Made by a program: the position numbers and the translations under genes
In this document: piece after piece, positions 32,110-41,691 of the stretch
Layout of the letters: each line of letters opens with the position of its first letter
Numbering within the stretch: the stretch's first letter is position 1
Notes under the pieces: model-generated
What the model saw: the letters and a program-made list of their open reading frames with translations, nothing else
The model's database searches: none
What the model was told of the DNA's origin: nothing
Assembly: GCA_002696735.1 (NCBI GenBank)
Contig: NZSL01000007.1
Location: forward strand, 58,350 to 122,349
Direction: 5' to 3'
Source of the DNA: Methylophaga sp.
Lineage (GTDB): Bacteria; Pseudomonadota; Gammaproteobacteria; Nitrosococcales; Methylophagaceae
Length of the DNA stretch: 64,000 nt

Positions 32110-35100
32110 TAAAACGCGCATTATGGATAATCGCAATTGTATTGTTACTGGTTGTTCCAGCAGCAATGTATTGGTTATTGATGACAAAGTCAGGTTTTAA
32201 CACCGCACTCAATTTTACTCAGCAATCTCTTCCAGCACTGTCAATTGATGAAGCAAGTGGCCGACTTTATGACGGCATTTATCTGCAAGGTGTTTCGTAT
32301 GAACCTGAAGAGGGCGATGCATTTTATATAAAAAGTATTGATGCACGCTGGCAGTTATGGTCGCTACTTTCCACCCGTTTGATTATTAATCAGTTGCATA
32401 TCGACCAGCTGCAAATTAAGCAGAAAGATGGGCTGGATAAAGACCTTACCGTGGATGAAGACTTTACGGTGCCGGATATCAGTCTTCCATTGGCAATTCA
32501 TTTGCGTTCTTTGCGAATAACGCATGCAGAAATGGTGAGTCCTCAAGGTGATATAACACCATTGTTCGATCGTTTTGATACGTCATTACGGGTGAACTAC
32601 GATCGGCTAATCATTTCTTCATTGCGACTGAATCGGGATGTTCTGGCTTTTACACTGCTTGGCGACGTCAACCTGAGCTCGCCACATGCTACCAATTTGA
32701 ACTATGGCGCCCGTCTTAATGATCCAGAATTGGGGCTTATTTCTGCTACCGGGACGATTACCGGTGATTTGCAGCAAATGACATTACGTCAGCAGCTAGG
32801 CGAACCTTTCGCTTCCGAGCAAACCTTGATGGTGCGTAATATTCTTGATGATTTGGATTGGCGATTTACGGCTGAGAGTGGAACGCTGCCATTATCACGG
32901 ATCCTGAAGAATGAAATTGGTGATCTGACAGCATTAAATCTGAATGCCCAAGGTACATTAGATAGTGCCAAGGCAGAACTCGACTTTCAGTTGCAGGAAT
33001 CTGAGACATTAAATCCACCGGTTGCAGCCAGTTTAAGTGTCAATTCCAATGATTTACAAAGTTGGCGAGTGGATTTAATGAGCGCCATCAGTCAGAACAG
33101 TTTTGCCGAATTGCATGGAAACATCTTCATTACAGAAGATCCCACGGAAAGTGTTTTTTCCATTGATGGTAGCTGGTCAGAATTACAATGGCCCTGGCAG
33201 ACAGATGCTGAACTGCTGGTTGGTCAGGCTTCAGGTGAATTTTCCGTTGATGGCACTTTGCAGGACTATCGTTTGATTCTCAGCAGTTCTTTGCAGGCCA
33301 TTGAGCAGGAATGGAATATAACTTCTTACCTGCGTGGGGATATGCAAAAGGCCTCGATTAATTCTCTTGAAATCAAGTCAGCGTTAGGTCAACTAGACGT
33401 CAGTGGCGATGTGAGCTGGCAGCCGAAGTTAACCTATCAACTGGATGGCGAATGGAAAAATCTGCAGCTTCCTGCCAGTTTAACCGGCGTGCCGGTAGAA
33501 AGTTATACCGGGCAATTTAAGCTGGATGGAGAGAAACAGCTTTTCAATTTAACAGTCGATTCAGATTTCATTGTGAATGAGATTCCCCTCATTCTTAATT
33601 TGGTGGCGAATAGTCCGGAAGCAGGCATAACCGATGTACGGGCCGATACCAAAATAGCTGATGGCGGGGCAGGATTCAGTGGTCGCATTAATTGGAAAGA
33701 AAAGCTTGCAGTTGATGGCAAACTGACATTGAGACAGATCGATCCTGCTGCCTTAGTTGCAGAATGGCCCGGGCTGATTAGTGGTCAGGCGCAGGTAACG
33801 TTTCAGGATAAAGGTGAAAACGAGTTTCATGCCAGTGTGCAGGAATTACATTTAAATGGTGTGTTACGTGATCGTAATTTCTCACTGGACAGTAACCTGC
33901 AAGCGGTAAATACCGATATTGATATCGAAAATCTGCAGTTAAATCTCGGGGATTCGCAATTGTCATTAAACGGCAAAGTAGAAAAACAACTGGACCTGAG
34001 TTGGAGTTTGTCATCCCCGAATCTGCAGGATTTTCATCCCGAATTATTTGGCACTCTGAGTGGAGAAGGGCAACTTTACGGTGAGCTGGCCAAATTAAAA
34101 TTAAATGCCAATCTGGAAGGTTCAGCTATCCGTTGGGCAGATGAGCTGACTGTAGGGTCGATTTCAGCAGATGCCCAAGTGGATCTGACGGATAATCAGC
34201 AAAGTAAACTGAACATTCAATCCACCTCAATTACGATTGCACAGCAGAATATCGACTCCATTGATTTGAGCCTGAATGGCAAGCGTGACCAGCATCAATT
34301 GGCGCTGGAGATACAATCTGAAATCGGGACGTTATCCAGTCTGTTGCAAGGCAGCCTGGATGAAGATGACCAATGGTCTGGACAGTTACAGTCAATGACC
34401 GTTACCAATGATATAGCTGGCAACTGGCAGTTACGTGAGCCGGGTGCGATTCAATTATCAGCCGATAAACAGATTATTTCCCAACACTGCTGGCAATCTT
34501 CTGAGCAGGCACAGCTTTGTTTACAGGGTGAAAATACCGCAGAAGGTGCACAAACATTAATTGAAATAAATCAATTGTCGGTGGCGACTTTCAAGCCTTT
34601 GATAGAGGACTACGCTACATTATCGGGTGAAATTTCCGGTAAAGTCCAATTAGCAATGCAAACCGAGGGAGATATTACCGGGACGGGTAATTTATCGCTG
34701 CATGATGGCATCTTAAAACTGCAGTCTGAAGGGATAAGCCAGCAGCAACCGATTGCATTTAATGCGGTTGATCTTCGCTATCAGCTGACAGCAGAAGAAA
34801 GTATGGTTGCCATCACTATTGAGCCGGACATTGCTGGGGTAGAGCCTATTGAAGCCAGATTGCAAACCGCACCAATCAAAACGGTAATGGCGGCACCCAT
34901 GGATACGCCAGTCACTTTGCAATTGCAGAACTCTATCGAAGACCTTGCCTCATTAAATCTGGAAACGCTGGCCTTTGATGAACTTGCAGGCAAACTGGAA
35001 CTTAATGTTGATATGGAGGGCACTTTCAATCAGCCTGAATTAACGACTGCTATCAGTTTGCGTGATGGCCAGATATTTCTGGTCGATATGGGGATTACCC

Positions 35101-36161
35101 TGACCGAAATTAATGCCGACATCAATGGTGATCCCTTATCCGGCTTGAAAATATTATTACAGGCTCAGTCAGCAGAAGGTCAGTTGGAAGTGGCCGGTGA
35201 CTTCACAATGACCGATTCTGATTGGTTGCTGGATGCGACGATTAAGGGGGACAAGTTAGAATTAATGAACTTGCCTGAGGCCTATGTGATTGCCTCCCCG
35301 GATTTAACGCTGAGAATTACTCCTGAAACAGCCAAAATCGGCGGTAAAGTAACAATACCTACTGCTGATCTTGCACCCATGGATTTTAATACCACTGTTT
35401 CAGCCAGCCCGGATGTTGTCGTGGTTGGGCAGGATACGACAGACGAGAAAATGCGTTTAGCAACTGATGTTGATGTAACGGTTGAACTGGGTGAAAACGT
35501 CTTGATTCGTGCCCTGGGTTTTAATGGTCGTCTCGCAGGTGATTTACGCATTTATGGCGAAGCCGGAGAGCTGTTATTAGGCGATGGCGAAATTACTGTC
35601 CATGATGGTACTTATGCTGCCTATGGTCGCGAATTAAAAATCAATAACGGCAAGGTACGGTTTGCTGGAACGGCCATTGATAATCCTGATCTGGATATTA
35701 AAGCCGTTCGCACAGGCACAGATTATGAAGCTGGGATTCATATCACCGGGCCAGCGAATAATCCACAAGCCACATTATTTTCAAACCCAACTATGAGCCA
35801 GGAAGATGTACTGTCGTATATTGTGCTGGGACGACCATTAGGGCAGGCTAGTGCTGCTGATGCAGCGATGCTGGCCTCAGCGGCCACTAATCTGGGGATT
35901 GCCAATGGCAATGCGGTCAGTGAAAAAATTGCCAGCACATTTGGGCTGGATACTGTTGAGTTCACTGGAGAAAGTCCGGATAACGCCGCCGTGCAAATCG
36001 GCAAATATCTGTCGCCTAAACTTTATTTAGGCTATGGCATTGGTATTTTTGAGCCGGTTAGCACCGTTCAATTACGTTATACATTAAGTAAAATCTGGAC
36101 CTTGCAAGCCGAGTCCGGCACACAGAGTGGCGTGGATCTACTGTATATCTACGAACGCTAA
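32106..36161 (+). CDS. tamB: Translocation and assembly module inner-membrane protein TamB (DUF490/AsmA-like)
   Basis: A 1351-aa protein with one N-terminal membrane anchor (IIAIVLLLVVPAAMYWLL) and a long beta-rich periplasmic part with repeated beta-taco-forming segments; the DUF490 C-terminal domain is at about 1000-1351 (NGKVRFAGTAIDNPDLDIKA, SQEDVLSYIVLGRPLGQAS). Contacts TamA across the periplasm. The size is normal for the family. A terminator lies 3 bp after the stop. Confidence 0.92.
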   Translation: MIKRALWIIAIVLLLVVPAAMYWLLMTKSGFNTALNFTQQSLPALSIDEASGRLYDGIYLQGVSYEPEEGDAFYIKSIDARWQLWSLLSTRLIINQLHIDQLQIKQKDGLDKDLTVDEDFTVPDISLPLAIHLRSLRITHAEMVSPQGDITPLFDRFDTSLRVNYDRLIISSLRLNRDVLAFTLLGDVNLSSPHATNLNYGARLNDPELGLISATGTITGDLQQMTLRQQLGEPFASEQTLMVRNILDDLDWRFTAESGTLPLSRILKNEIGDLTALNLNAQGTLDSAKAELDFQLQESETLNPPVAASLSVNSNDLQSWRVDLMSAISQNSFAELHGNIFITEDPTESVFSIDGSWSELQWPWQTDAELLVGQASGEFSVDGTLQDYRLILSSSLQAIEQEWNITSYLRGDMQKASINSLEIKSALGQLDVSGDVSWQPKLTYQLDGEWKNLQLPASLTGVPVESYTGQFKLDGEKQLFNLTVDSDFIVNEIPLILNLVANSPEAGITDVRADTKIADGGAGFSGRINWKEKLAVDGKLTLRQIDPAALVAEWPGLISGQAQVTFQDKGENEFHASVQELHLNGVLRDRNFSLDSNLQAVNTDIDIENLQLNLGDSQLSLNGKVEKQLDLSWSLSSPNLQDFHPELFGTLSGEGQLYGELAKLKLNANLEGSAIRWADELTVGSISADAQVDLTDNQQSKLNIQSTSITIAQQNIDSIDLSLNGKRDQHQLALEIQSEIGTLSSLLQGSLDEDDQWSGQLQSMTVTNDIAGNWQLREPGAIQLSADKQIISQHCWQSSEQAQLCLQGENTAEGAQTLIEINQLSVATFKPLIEDYATLSGEISGKVQLAMQTEGDITGTGNLSLHDGILKLQSEGISQQQPIAFNAVDLRYQLTAEESMVAITIEPDIAGVEPIEARLQTAPIKTVMAAPMDTPVTLQLQNSIEDLASLNLETLAFDELAGKLELNVDMEGTFNQPELTTAISLRDGQIFLVDMGITLTEINADINGDPLSGLKILLQAQSAEGQLEVAGDFTMTDSDWLLDATIKGDKLELMNLPEAYVIASPDLTLRITPETAKIGGKVTIPTADLAPMDFNTTVSASPDVVVVGQDTTDEKMRLATDVDVTVELGENVLIRALGFNGRLAGDLRIYGEAGELLLGDGEITVHDGTYAAYGRELKINNGKVRFAGTAIDNPDLDIKAVRTGTDYEAGIHITGPANNPQATLFSNPTMSQEDVLSYIVLGRPLGQASAADAAMLASAATNLGIANGNAVSEKIASTFGLDTVEFTGESPDNAAVQIGKYLSPKLYLGYGIGIFEPVSTVQLRYTLSKIWTLQAESGTQSGVDLLYIYER

Positions 36162-36163
36162 AA

Positions 36164-36196
36164 AAAGCCCTGTGATGATGACCATCACAGGGCTTT
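36164..36196 (-). terminator. Strong hairpin terminator shared by tamB and dksA
   Basis: AAAGCCCTGTGATG, loop ATGAC, CATCACAGGGCTTT: 14-bp perfect stem. On the minus strand a T-run (TTTTTT) follows, so it ends dksA; it may also end tamB. Confidence 0.85.
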
Positions 36197-36242
36197 CAGG
36201 ACCTACCTTTTCGTCACGTATGAGGTGAGTCTTCAGATAAAA

Positions 36243-36680
36243 TCAGGCACGGTTCTTTTCGCGGATTTCATCCAGTGTTTTGCAATCAATACAAAGTGTC
36301 GCTGTTGGACGAGCTTCCAAACGACGAATGCCGATATCTACGCCACATGATTCACAGAAGCCGTAATCACCTTTCTCAAGGTCGATCAATGATTCTTCAA
36401 TCTTTTTGATCAGTTTACGTTCACGATCTCTGGTACGCAGTTCAAGTGTGAATTCTTCTTCCTGAGTGGCACGATCATTAGGGTCAGGGAAGTTTGCTGC
36501 TTCATCCTGCATATGGTGAACAGTACGATCAACTTCTTCCATCAGTTGTGAGCGCCATTTTTCGAGAATACCCCGAAAATGTTTTACCATATCCTTGCTC
36601 ATATATTCTTCATCATCACCCGGTTGATACGGAGTGAATTTGACATCATTTTGTGTCGGGTCCATGTTGGCAAACCTCAT
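36243..36680 (-). CDS. dksA: RNA polymerase-binding transcription factor DksA
   Basis: DksA enters the RNA polymerase secondary channel and, with ppGpp, adjusts rRNA and amino-acid promoters. The 145-aa protein has a coiled-coil with the tip D69-R-A71 (PNDRATQEEE) needed for activity, and a zinc finger with C109-x2-C112 and C130-x2-C133. M6 (AGG upstream) is as likely a start as M1. Confidence 0.95.
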   Translation of the reverse strand: MRFANMDPTQNDVKFTPYQPGDDEEYMSKDMVKHFRGILEKWRSQLMEEVDRTVHHMQDEAANFPDPNDRATQEEEFTLELRTRDRERKLIKKIEESLIDLEKGDYGFCESCGVDIGIRRLEARPTATLCIDCKTLDEIREKNRA

Positions 36681-36776
36681 ACTTTCTAAAAATCAAGGGC
36701 GCATCTATACCAGATGCTTCCGGCATGTGCAAAATAATTAGATTATTTTACCCCATTTTCAAGACTAAAGAGACTA

Positions 36777-37544
36777 ATGAATCATTTAAAAGCCGTTATA
36801 TTCGACGTGGATGGAACCCTCGCTGAAACCGAGCGGGATGGGCACCGTCAGGCGTTCAATCGCGCATTTGCCGAAGCGGGCCTGGACTGGCATTGGGATG
36901 AACAGCTTTACGGACAATTATTAGCTGTAACCGGTGGCAAAGAGCGTATTCAATATTACCTGGAAAACTTCCATTTACAATGTGGTTTTGCTGGTGATCA
37001 TAGTGAAATAATTGCCAGCCTGCATGCTGATAAAACACGACATTATGCTCAGATAATGGAAGCAAAGACGATCGAGTTACGCCCTGGTATCAAAAGATTA
37101 ATTGGCGAATTAAGGGAGCAAGAAATTCGCCTGGCGATCGCCACAACCACTACTGCAGAAAATGTCACAGCATTAATCAACGCCACGTTGGGCGAGGCTG
37201 CCCTCAGTTGGTTTGATTGTATTGCAGCGGGTGATGTCGTGCCTGCCAAAAAACCTGCTCCGGATATTTATCACTACTGCTTACAACAATTGCAACTGGA
37301 TGCAGGAGACTGTCTTGCCATTGAGGATTCCGCGAATGGCTTGCTGGCATCAACTGGTGCAGGAATAACTACATTGGTAACCCTGAATGCCTATACTGTT
37401 GATGATGACTTCACGCAGGCAATTTGTGTTGTAGACCAACTGGGCGAACCGGATGCCCCATGCCAAGTCATCGATGGTTCGCCGATTAATACAAGCTATA
37501 TAACAGCTCAATCTCTTCAGGATTTACATGCCCAAGCCAATTAA
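36777..37544 (+). CDS. HAD-family hydrolase (CbbY-like phosphatase)
   Basis: A 255-aa haloacid-dehalogenase-type phosphatase. Motif I is DVDGTLAETE (D10, D12), motif II has TTTTAENV, motif III AKKPAPDIY and motif IV AIEDSANGL. The cap domain with GGKERIQYYLE resembles CbbY/XylP, which dephosphorylates xylulose-1,5-bisphosphate; the substrate here is unknown. The 3' end overlaps the aminotransferase gene by 17 bp. Confidence 0.85.
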   Translation: MNHLKAVIFDVDGTLAETERDGHRQAFNRAFAEAGLDWHWDEQLYGQLLAVTGGKERIQYYLENFHLQCGFAGDHSEIIASLHADKTRHYAQIMEAKTIELRPGIKRLIGELREQEIRLAIATTTTAENVTALINATLGEAALSWFDCIAAGDVVPAKKPAPDIYHYCLQQLQLDAGDCLAIEDSANGLLASTGAGITTLVTLNAYTVDDDFTQAICVVDQLGEPDAPCQVIDGSPINTSYITAQSLQDLHAQAN

Positions 37545-38715
37545 CGTTACACAGCGCGCTCAGGAAATTAAACCGTTTCACGTGATGGATATATTATCGC
37601 AAGGGAAGATATTGCAGGCGCAGGGCAGGGATATTATCCATCTGGAAATTGGTGAGCCGGATTTTCTGACACCTCAACCGATTATTAATGCTGCAATTGC
37701 TTCATTAAATAAAGGCGATACCTTTTATACCCCCTCATTGGGGTTAATGGCGTTACGGGAGAAAATTGCCGGATGGTATCAGCAGCAATACGGGCTGGAT
37801 ATCTCACCCCGGCGGATTGTGGTTACACCTGGCGCCTCAGGGGCATTGCTTTTAGTGATGGGGGCATTGTTAGAGGCTGGCAAGCATTTATTGATGACCG
37901 ATCCGGGATATCCCTGTAATCGTCATTTTGCCCGTTTCGTGGAAGCCTCAGCAGTTTCCGTTCCAGTGGGTGCCGATACGGCCTACCAATTATCTCCACA
38001 ACATATCGAAAAATACTGGAATCAGGATACCCAAATGGCCCTGGTTGCCACTCCTTCTAACCCTACCGGAACCATTATTGATAAAGACGGCTTAAAAGCC
38101 CTCTCAGAGGCTGTTAAGGCTAAACAAGGTCTGTTAGTTGTCGATGAGATTTACCATGGGTTAAATTACGATGGTGTTCATTTACCCTCCATTCTGGAAG
38201 TAGACGACGAAGCGATAGTGATTAACAGCTTTTCCAAATTCTTTGGTATGACCGGTTGGCGATTAGGCTGGGTAGTTGTACCTGAAAGTCTTGAACCCGT
38301 GATGGATCGTCTGGCTCAGAATCTGTTTTTAGCTGCGCCGACCAATGCTCAGCATGCTGCTCTGGTGGCATTTGATCGAGAAAGTCTGGATATACTTGAA
38401 CAACGCAGAGAGGTGTTTGAGAAACGTCGGGATGTTCTGTTACCCGCGCTGCAGGAAATTGGATTTTCCATTCCGGTGAAACCTCAGGGTGCGTTTTATT
38501 TATATGCTGACTGCAGCAAATTCCTAACCGACACCATTAACAACAGTATGGATTTATCCCGTTATCTTTTACAGGAAGCCGGAGTTGCTATTACCCCGGG
38601 AAATGATTTTGGGCAGCATCTGGCCGATCAGCATGTGCGATTTGCTTATACCACCAATGAAACGCGTTTAATGCAGGCTGTTGAACGGATTCATGCCGCT
38701 TTGACTAAATTATAG
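37528..38715 (+). CDS. PLP-dependent aminotransferase (class I/II)
   Basis: A 395-aa fold-type-I aminotransferase. PLP lysine K237 lies in NSFSKFFGMTGWRLGW; VATPSNPTG and VVDEIYHGL are the usual ring-stacking and Asp/Tyr sites. The length and motifs fit aspartate/alanine-type aminotransferases; the true substrates cannot be assigned. It overlaps the HAD gene, so the two are co-translated. Confidence 0.9.
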   Translation: MPKPINVTQRAQEIKPFHVMDILSQGKILQAQGRDIIHLEIGEPDFLTPQPIINAAIASLNKGDTFYTPSLGLMALREKIAGWYQQQYGLDISPRRIVVTPGASGALLLVMGALLEAGKHLLMTDPGYPCNRHFARFVEASAVSVPVGADTAYQLSPQHIEKYWNQDTQMALVATPSNPTGTIIDKDGLKALSEAVKAKQGLLVVDEIYHGLNYDGVHLPSILEVDDEAIVINSFSKFFGMTGWRLGWVVVPESLEPVMDRLAQNLFLAAPTNAQHAALVAFDRESLDILEQRREVFEKRRDVLLPALQEIGFSIPVKPQGAFYLYADCSKFLTDTINNSMDLSRYLLQEAGVAITPGNDFGQHLADQHVRFAYTTNETRLMQAVERIHAALTKL

Positions 38716-38730
38716 AGCGATGTAACCCTG

Positions 38731-38802
38731 ATGAAACCACTACAAGTTGCTGAAAGTTATGATCAGATAGCTGACGTCTGGAATGACACTCAAATTAATT
38801 GA
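38731..38802 (+). pseudogene. Remnant of a methyltransferase gene (23 codons)
   Basis: ATG at 38731 begins MKPLQVAESYDQIADVWND, followed by TQIN and a stop. The pattern SYDQIADVWND is like the first residues of many SAM-dependent methyltransferases (x-YDxIAxxWxD). Nothing of the Rossmann domain follows. It lies 16 bp after the aminotransferase gene and looks like the surviving 5' end of a deleted gene. Confidence 0.5.
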
Positions 38803-38865
38803 TAAAACTGCCGGCATCTGGAAAACGATCAATATCCTGAATTACATCTTTATCTGATAGTGCAG

Positions 38866-38901
38866 AAAAAGGTTCGACCCAGTTAAATCTGAGTCGAACC
38901 T
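38866..38901 (-). terminator. Terminator of the CBS-domain gene
   Basis: On the minus strand AGGTTCGACTCAG pairs with CTGGGTCGAACCT, then TTTTT. One wobble pair in a 13-bp stem. Confidence 0.85.
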
Positions 38902-38923
38902 GGTTTATCAGCTGCGGTGAAAG

Positions 38924-39349
38924 TTAGTGATAATGCCGTGCCGCATTAATCACTTTTTTTGCCATCGCTTCGTCATTGCATTTATCGGCAATGTCACCCA
39001 GCGTGATAACACCCACCAACTCTTCGTTGTTCGGGTTGTTAAGCACTAACAGGCGTTGCACCTGTTGATCAGCCATATTGTTTACAACTTCATCAATAGG
39101 TTTGTCTTCATAAGTATATAAAACCCGTTCGGTCGCAATGTTTCGTGCTTTCTGATGCGGGTCTTTCGAATCTGCAACTACTCTGAGTGCAATATCCCGG
39201 TCAGTGATCACGCCAATCACTCGGTTGTCTTTACTGAGCGGAACGAACCCTAGATTCTTATCTCGCATAGTTTGGGAAACTTCCTGAATGCTGACATCTG
39301 CATCAAGGTAAAAAGGTTGTTTTGTCATCACATCTTTCACGCGCATCAT
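38924..39349 (-). CDS. CBS-domain pair protein
   Basis: A 141-aa protein consisting of two CBS domains (about 3-60 and 72-130): MRVKDVMTKQPFYLDADVSI, GVITDRDIALR and RLLVLNNPN, GVITLGDIAD. Such Bateman modules bind adenine nucleotides and regulate partners. The start at 39349 (MMRVKDVM) has AAAGGAG upstream; the frame is open to 39424 but without a ribosome site. Confidence 0.88.
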   Translation of the reverse strand: MMRVKDVMTKQPFYLDADVSIQEVSQTMRDKNLGFVPLSKDNRVIGVITDRDIALRVVADSKDPHQKARNIATERVLYTYEDKPIDEVVNNMADQQVQRLLVLNNPNNEELVGVITLGDIADKCNDEAMAKKVINAARHYH

Positions 39350-39534
39350 CGAATTTCTCCTTTGATTTTCTCGTTTCAGAAGAGTGGGAATGACAGCCAG
39401 TATTTTTGCTGTCTGTAAAATCATATGGAGGTAATAAAAGTTTGTTCAACCCTGGCTAAGATTGAAGTTTAGCAATCTATAGCTGTGCTTTTCCAGCCAG
39501 CAAAATTAGCTGGCTGAGCAAGTTTTTCTTAAAT

Positions 39535-41691
39535 TTATACCGCTTGTTTGGTTAAGTTGTTTTCCAGACTTTTTAATTGTTGCAGACAATCTCTTTGACT
39601 CAAAAATGCCAGCTCTTCCTGCGGTTCAAGCCATGACTCAAGTTGTTGCATATTGTCGGCATGTCGTACTTTCCATTCCGCTAATATTCTGGGTGGATGA
39701 AATACAGGTTTTTGATTTGCATTGTCAGGCAATTGAGCGATATGCCAGTTGCAAAGTTGTGGATTATTTAGCAACCGAATAAAGGCATGCTGTTTGGGCT
39801 GTGGAGAAAGGGCTGAAAGCTGATGCTCCAAATCCACCAGAATGGGAGCGGGACTTTTTTCTTCTGGAGCCCGCAGTATGCCAAGCCATTTAAGCAGTTT
39901 GCTGCGTCGCGATCCACCGCTCAGCCATGATAAGGGGATCGACAACATCAATCCACCGGTGATCGGCAGTAGCCAGTAAAACAGTTCTATACTAAGTAAC
40001 AAAGCAATAATGGCGAGAATGATGCCGAATAATGTATGTCCAGCATGCGCTCGTGCTACAGCAGCCCAACTTAACGCGCCATCATCACGTGACTGAGGCA
40101 TCCAGCCACTGTCCTTGCCACGGAAAATTCCCACCACCACACCAAACTGATGCACCATTAATATCGGTGCATACAGCGCCGACATAAGCATTTCCACAAC
40201 GACACTTACTGTTAGCAGAATAGGGCCGCCGAATTTCATGCAACGTGGAATATTTATCAGCGCCGCAAACCAGCCAAACACCTTAGGTGCAATAACAATG
40301 GCCATGGATACGATAAAAAGCGTTAAGGCTCGCTCAGAATCAAATACTGGCCAGGTAGGGAACAGTGAAGGATTGGCGAAATATTCCGGACGCACATATC
40401 TTGCCTGTACGGCAATGGCCAAACCGACCACAATTAAAGAGAGCCAGAAAACAGCACTAAGATATGACATCAATCCGGAAAATATATGTAAACGAGTGGG
40501 TAACACAAAACCCTGGGCAAACATAAAAGGGGTATGTTGCAGGTTACCCTGACACCAGCGACGATCCCGGATCATTACGTCAATCAGCGAAGGAGGAGAC
40601 TCTTCATAGGTCGATTGAATATCGGTATCAAAACGGACCCCCCAGCCTGCACGACGCAGCAGCGCTGCTTCAATAAAATCATGACTTAATACATGGCCAC
40701 CAAACGGAGGTTTACCGGGCAAAATTGGCAGATGCGATGATTCGGCAAACGCACGGGTTCGGATAATCGCATTGTGGCCCCAAAAGTTGGATGACAGGCC
40801 ATGCCAGGCAGATAAACCTTCGGCATAAATAGGGCCGAAACAATGGTTGGCAAATTGTTGTAAGCGTCCATAAAGCGTATTGGCCCGGACTATGGTTGGT
40901 AAGGTCTGGATTAACCCGACCCCAGGCGAGGCAGCCATTCGACGGGATAGGGTGAGCATGCACTCGGCACTCATCACACTATCAGCATCCAGTACGATCA
41001 TGGCTTCATAGGCACCGCCCCAGCGTTGTACCCAATCACCTATATTGCCAGCTTTACGTTCAGTATTCTGTTGACGGCGACGGTAGTAAACCGGACAGCC
41101 TGATTCGTCTTTGTTAATCAAATCCAAAAAAGCCTGTTCTTCTGCAATCCATGCATCTGCCTTATTGGTATCACTGAGAATAAAAAACACATATTTTCCT
41201 GGCGCCTTGACTAATAAATCCTCACGCATTACTTTGAGCGCCGCCTTGATACGGATGGGGTCTTCGTTGTATATGGGCAGCAGAATGGCCGTTGTAAAGT
41301 CAGGTTCTTGCTCGGACTGTTTAATAAGTCGAGGCTTTAGATGCAATAAAAAGCCCAGCAGTGCCTGAGCAAATGCAAACGAAACCCAGAGAAAGTTGAT
41401 ACTGAAAAGAATTAAAAATAACCACTGCAGGTTGGTGACAACGTTAGTAGTGCTTAATACCCCGTAAATCTCCGTAATACCGTAATAGGACAATCCAAGC
41501 ATTACACCGAGTACGAATAACCGCGATATAAGCGTTCGCAAAATATAGAAGAAGGTGCGCTGGCTATGACGCATGGAAAGTCCTTGTTCGTAGACTCCAT
41601 GTCGGGGCATTTCCAGGGGCGATTCAGCAGGCAGGGCACGTTCATATTGCATGCCTTTTTCGGTATTATCGATCCGTAAATCAACACTCAT
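39535..41691 (-). CDS. opgH: Osmoregulated periplasmic glucan glucosyltransferase OpgH (MdoH)
   Basis: Inner-membrane processive glycosyltransferase which builds the beta-1,2 backbone of osmoregulated periplasmic glucans from UDP-glucose. The 718-aa protein has membrane helices at the N-terminus, a GT2 domain (LPIYNEDPIRI, VLDADSVMS, HDFIEAALL) with the acceptor motif DRRWCQGNLQH, then further helices. OpgG upstream overlaps it by 4 bp. Confidence 0.94.
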   Translation of the reverse strand: MSVDLRIDNTEKGMQYERALPAESPLEMPRHGVYEQGLSMRHSQRTFFYILRTLISRLFVLGVMLGLSYYGITEIYGVLSTTNVVTNLQWLFLILFSINFLWVSFAFAQALLGFLLHLKPRLIKQSEQEPDFTTAILLPIYNEDPIRIKAALKVMREDLLVKAPGKYVFFILSDTNKADAWIAEEQAFLDLINKDESGCPVYYRRRQQNTERKAGNIGDWVQRWGGAYEAMIVLDADSVMSAECMLTLSRRMAASPGVGLIQTLPTIVRANTLYGRLQQFANHCFGPIYAEGLSAWHGLSSNFWGHNAIIRTRAFAESSHLPILPGKPPFGGHVLSHDFIEAALLRRAGWGVRFDTDIQSTYEESPPSLIDVMIRDRRWCQGNLQHTPFMFAQGFVLPTRLHIFSGLMSYLSAVFWLSLIVVGLAIAVQARYVRPEYFANPSLFPTWPVFDSERALTLFIVSMAIVIAPKVFGWFAALINIPRCMKFGGPILLTVSVVVEMLMSALYAPILMVHQFGVVVGIFRGKDSGWMPQSRDDGALSWAAVARAHAGHTLFGIILAIIALLLSIELFYWLLPITGGLMLSIPLSWLSGGSRRSKLLKWLGILRAPEEKSPAPILVDLEHQLSALSPQPKQHAFIRLLNNPQLCNWHIAQLPDNANQKPVFHPPRILAEWKVRHADNMQQLESWLEPQEELAFLSQRDCLQQLKSLENNLTKQAV

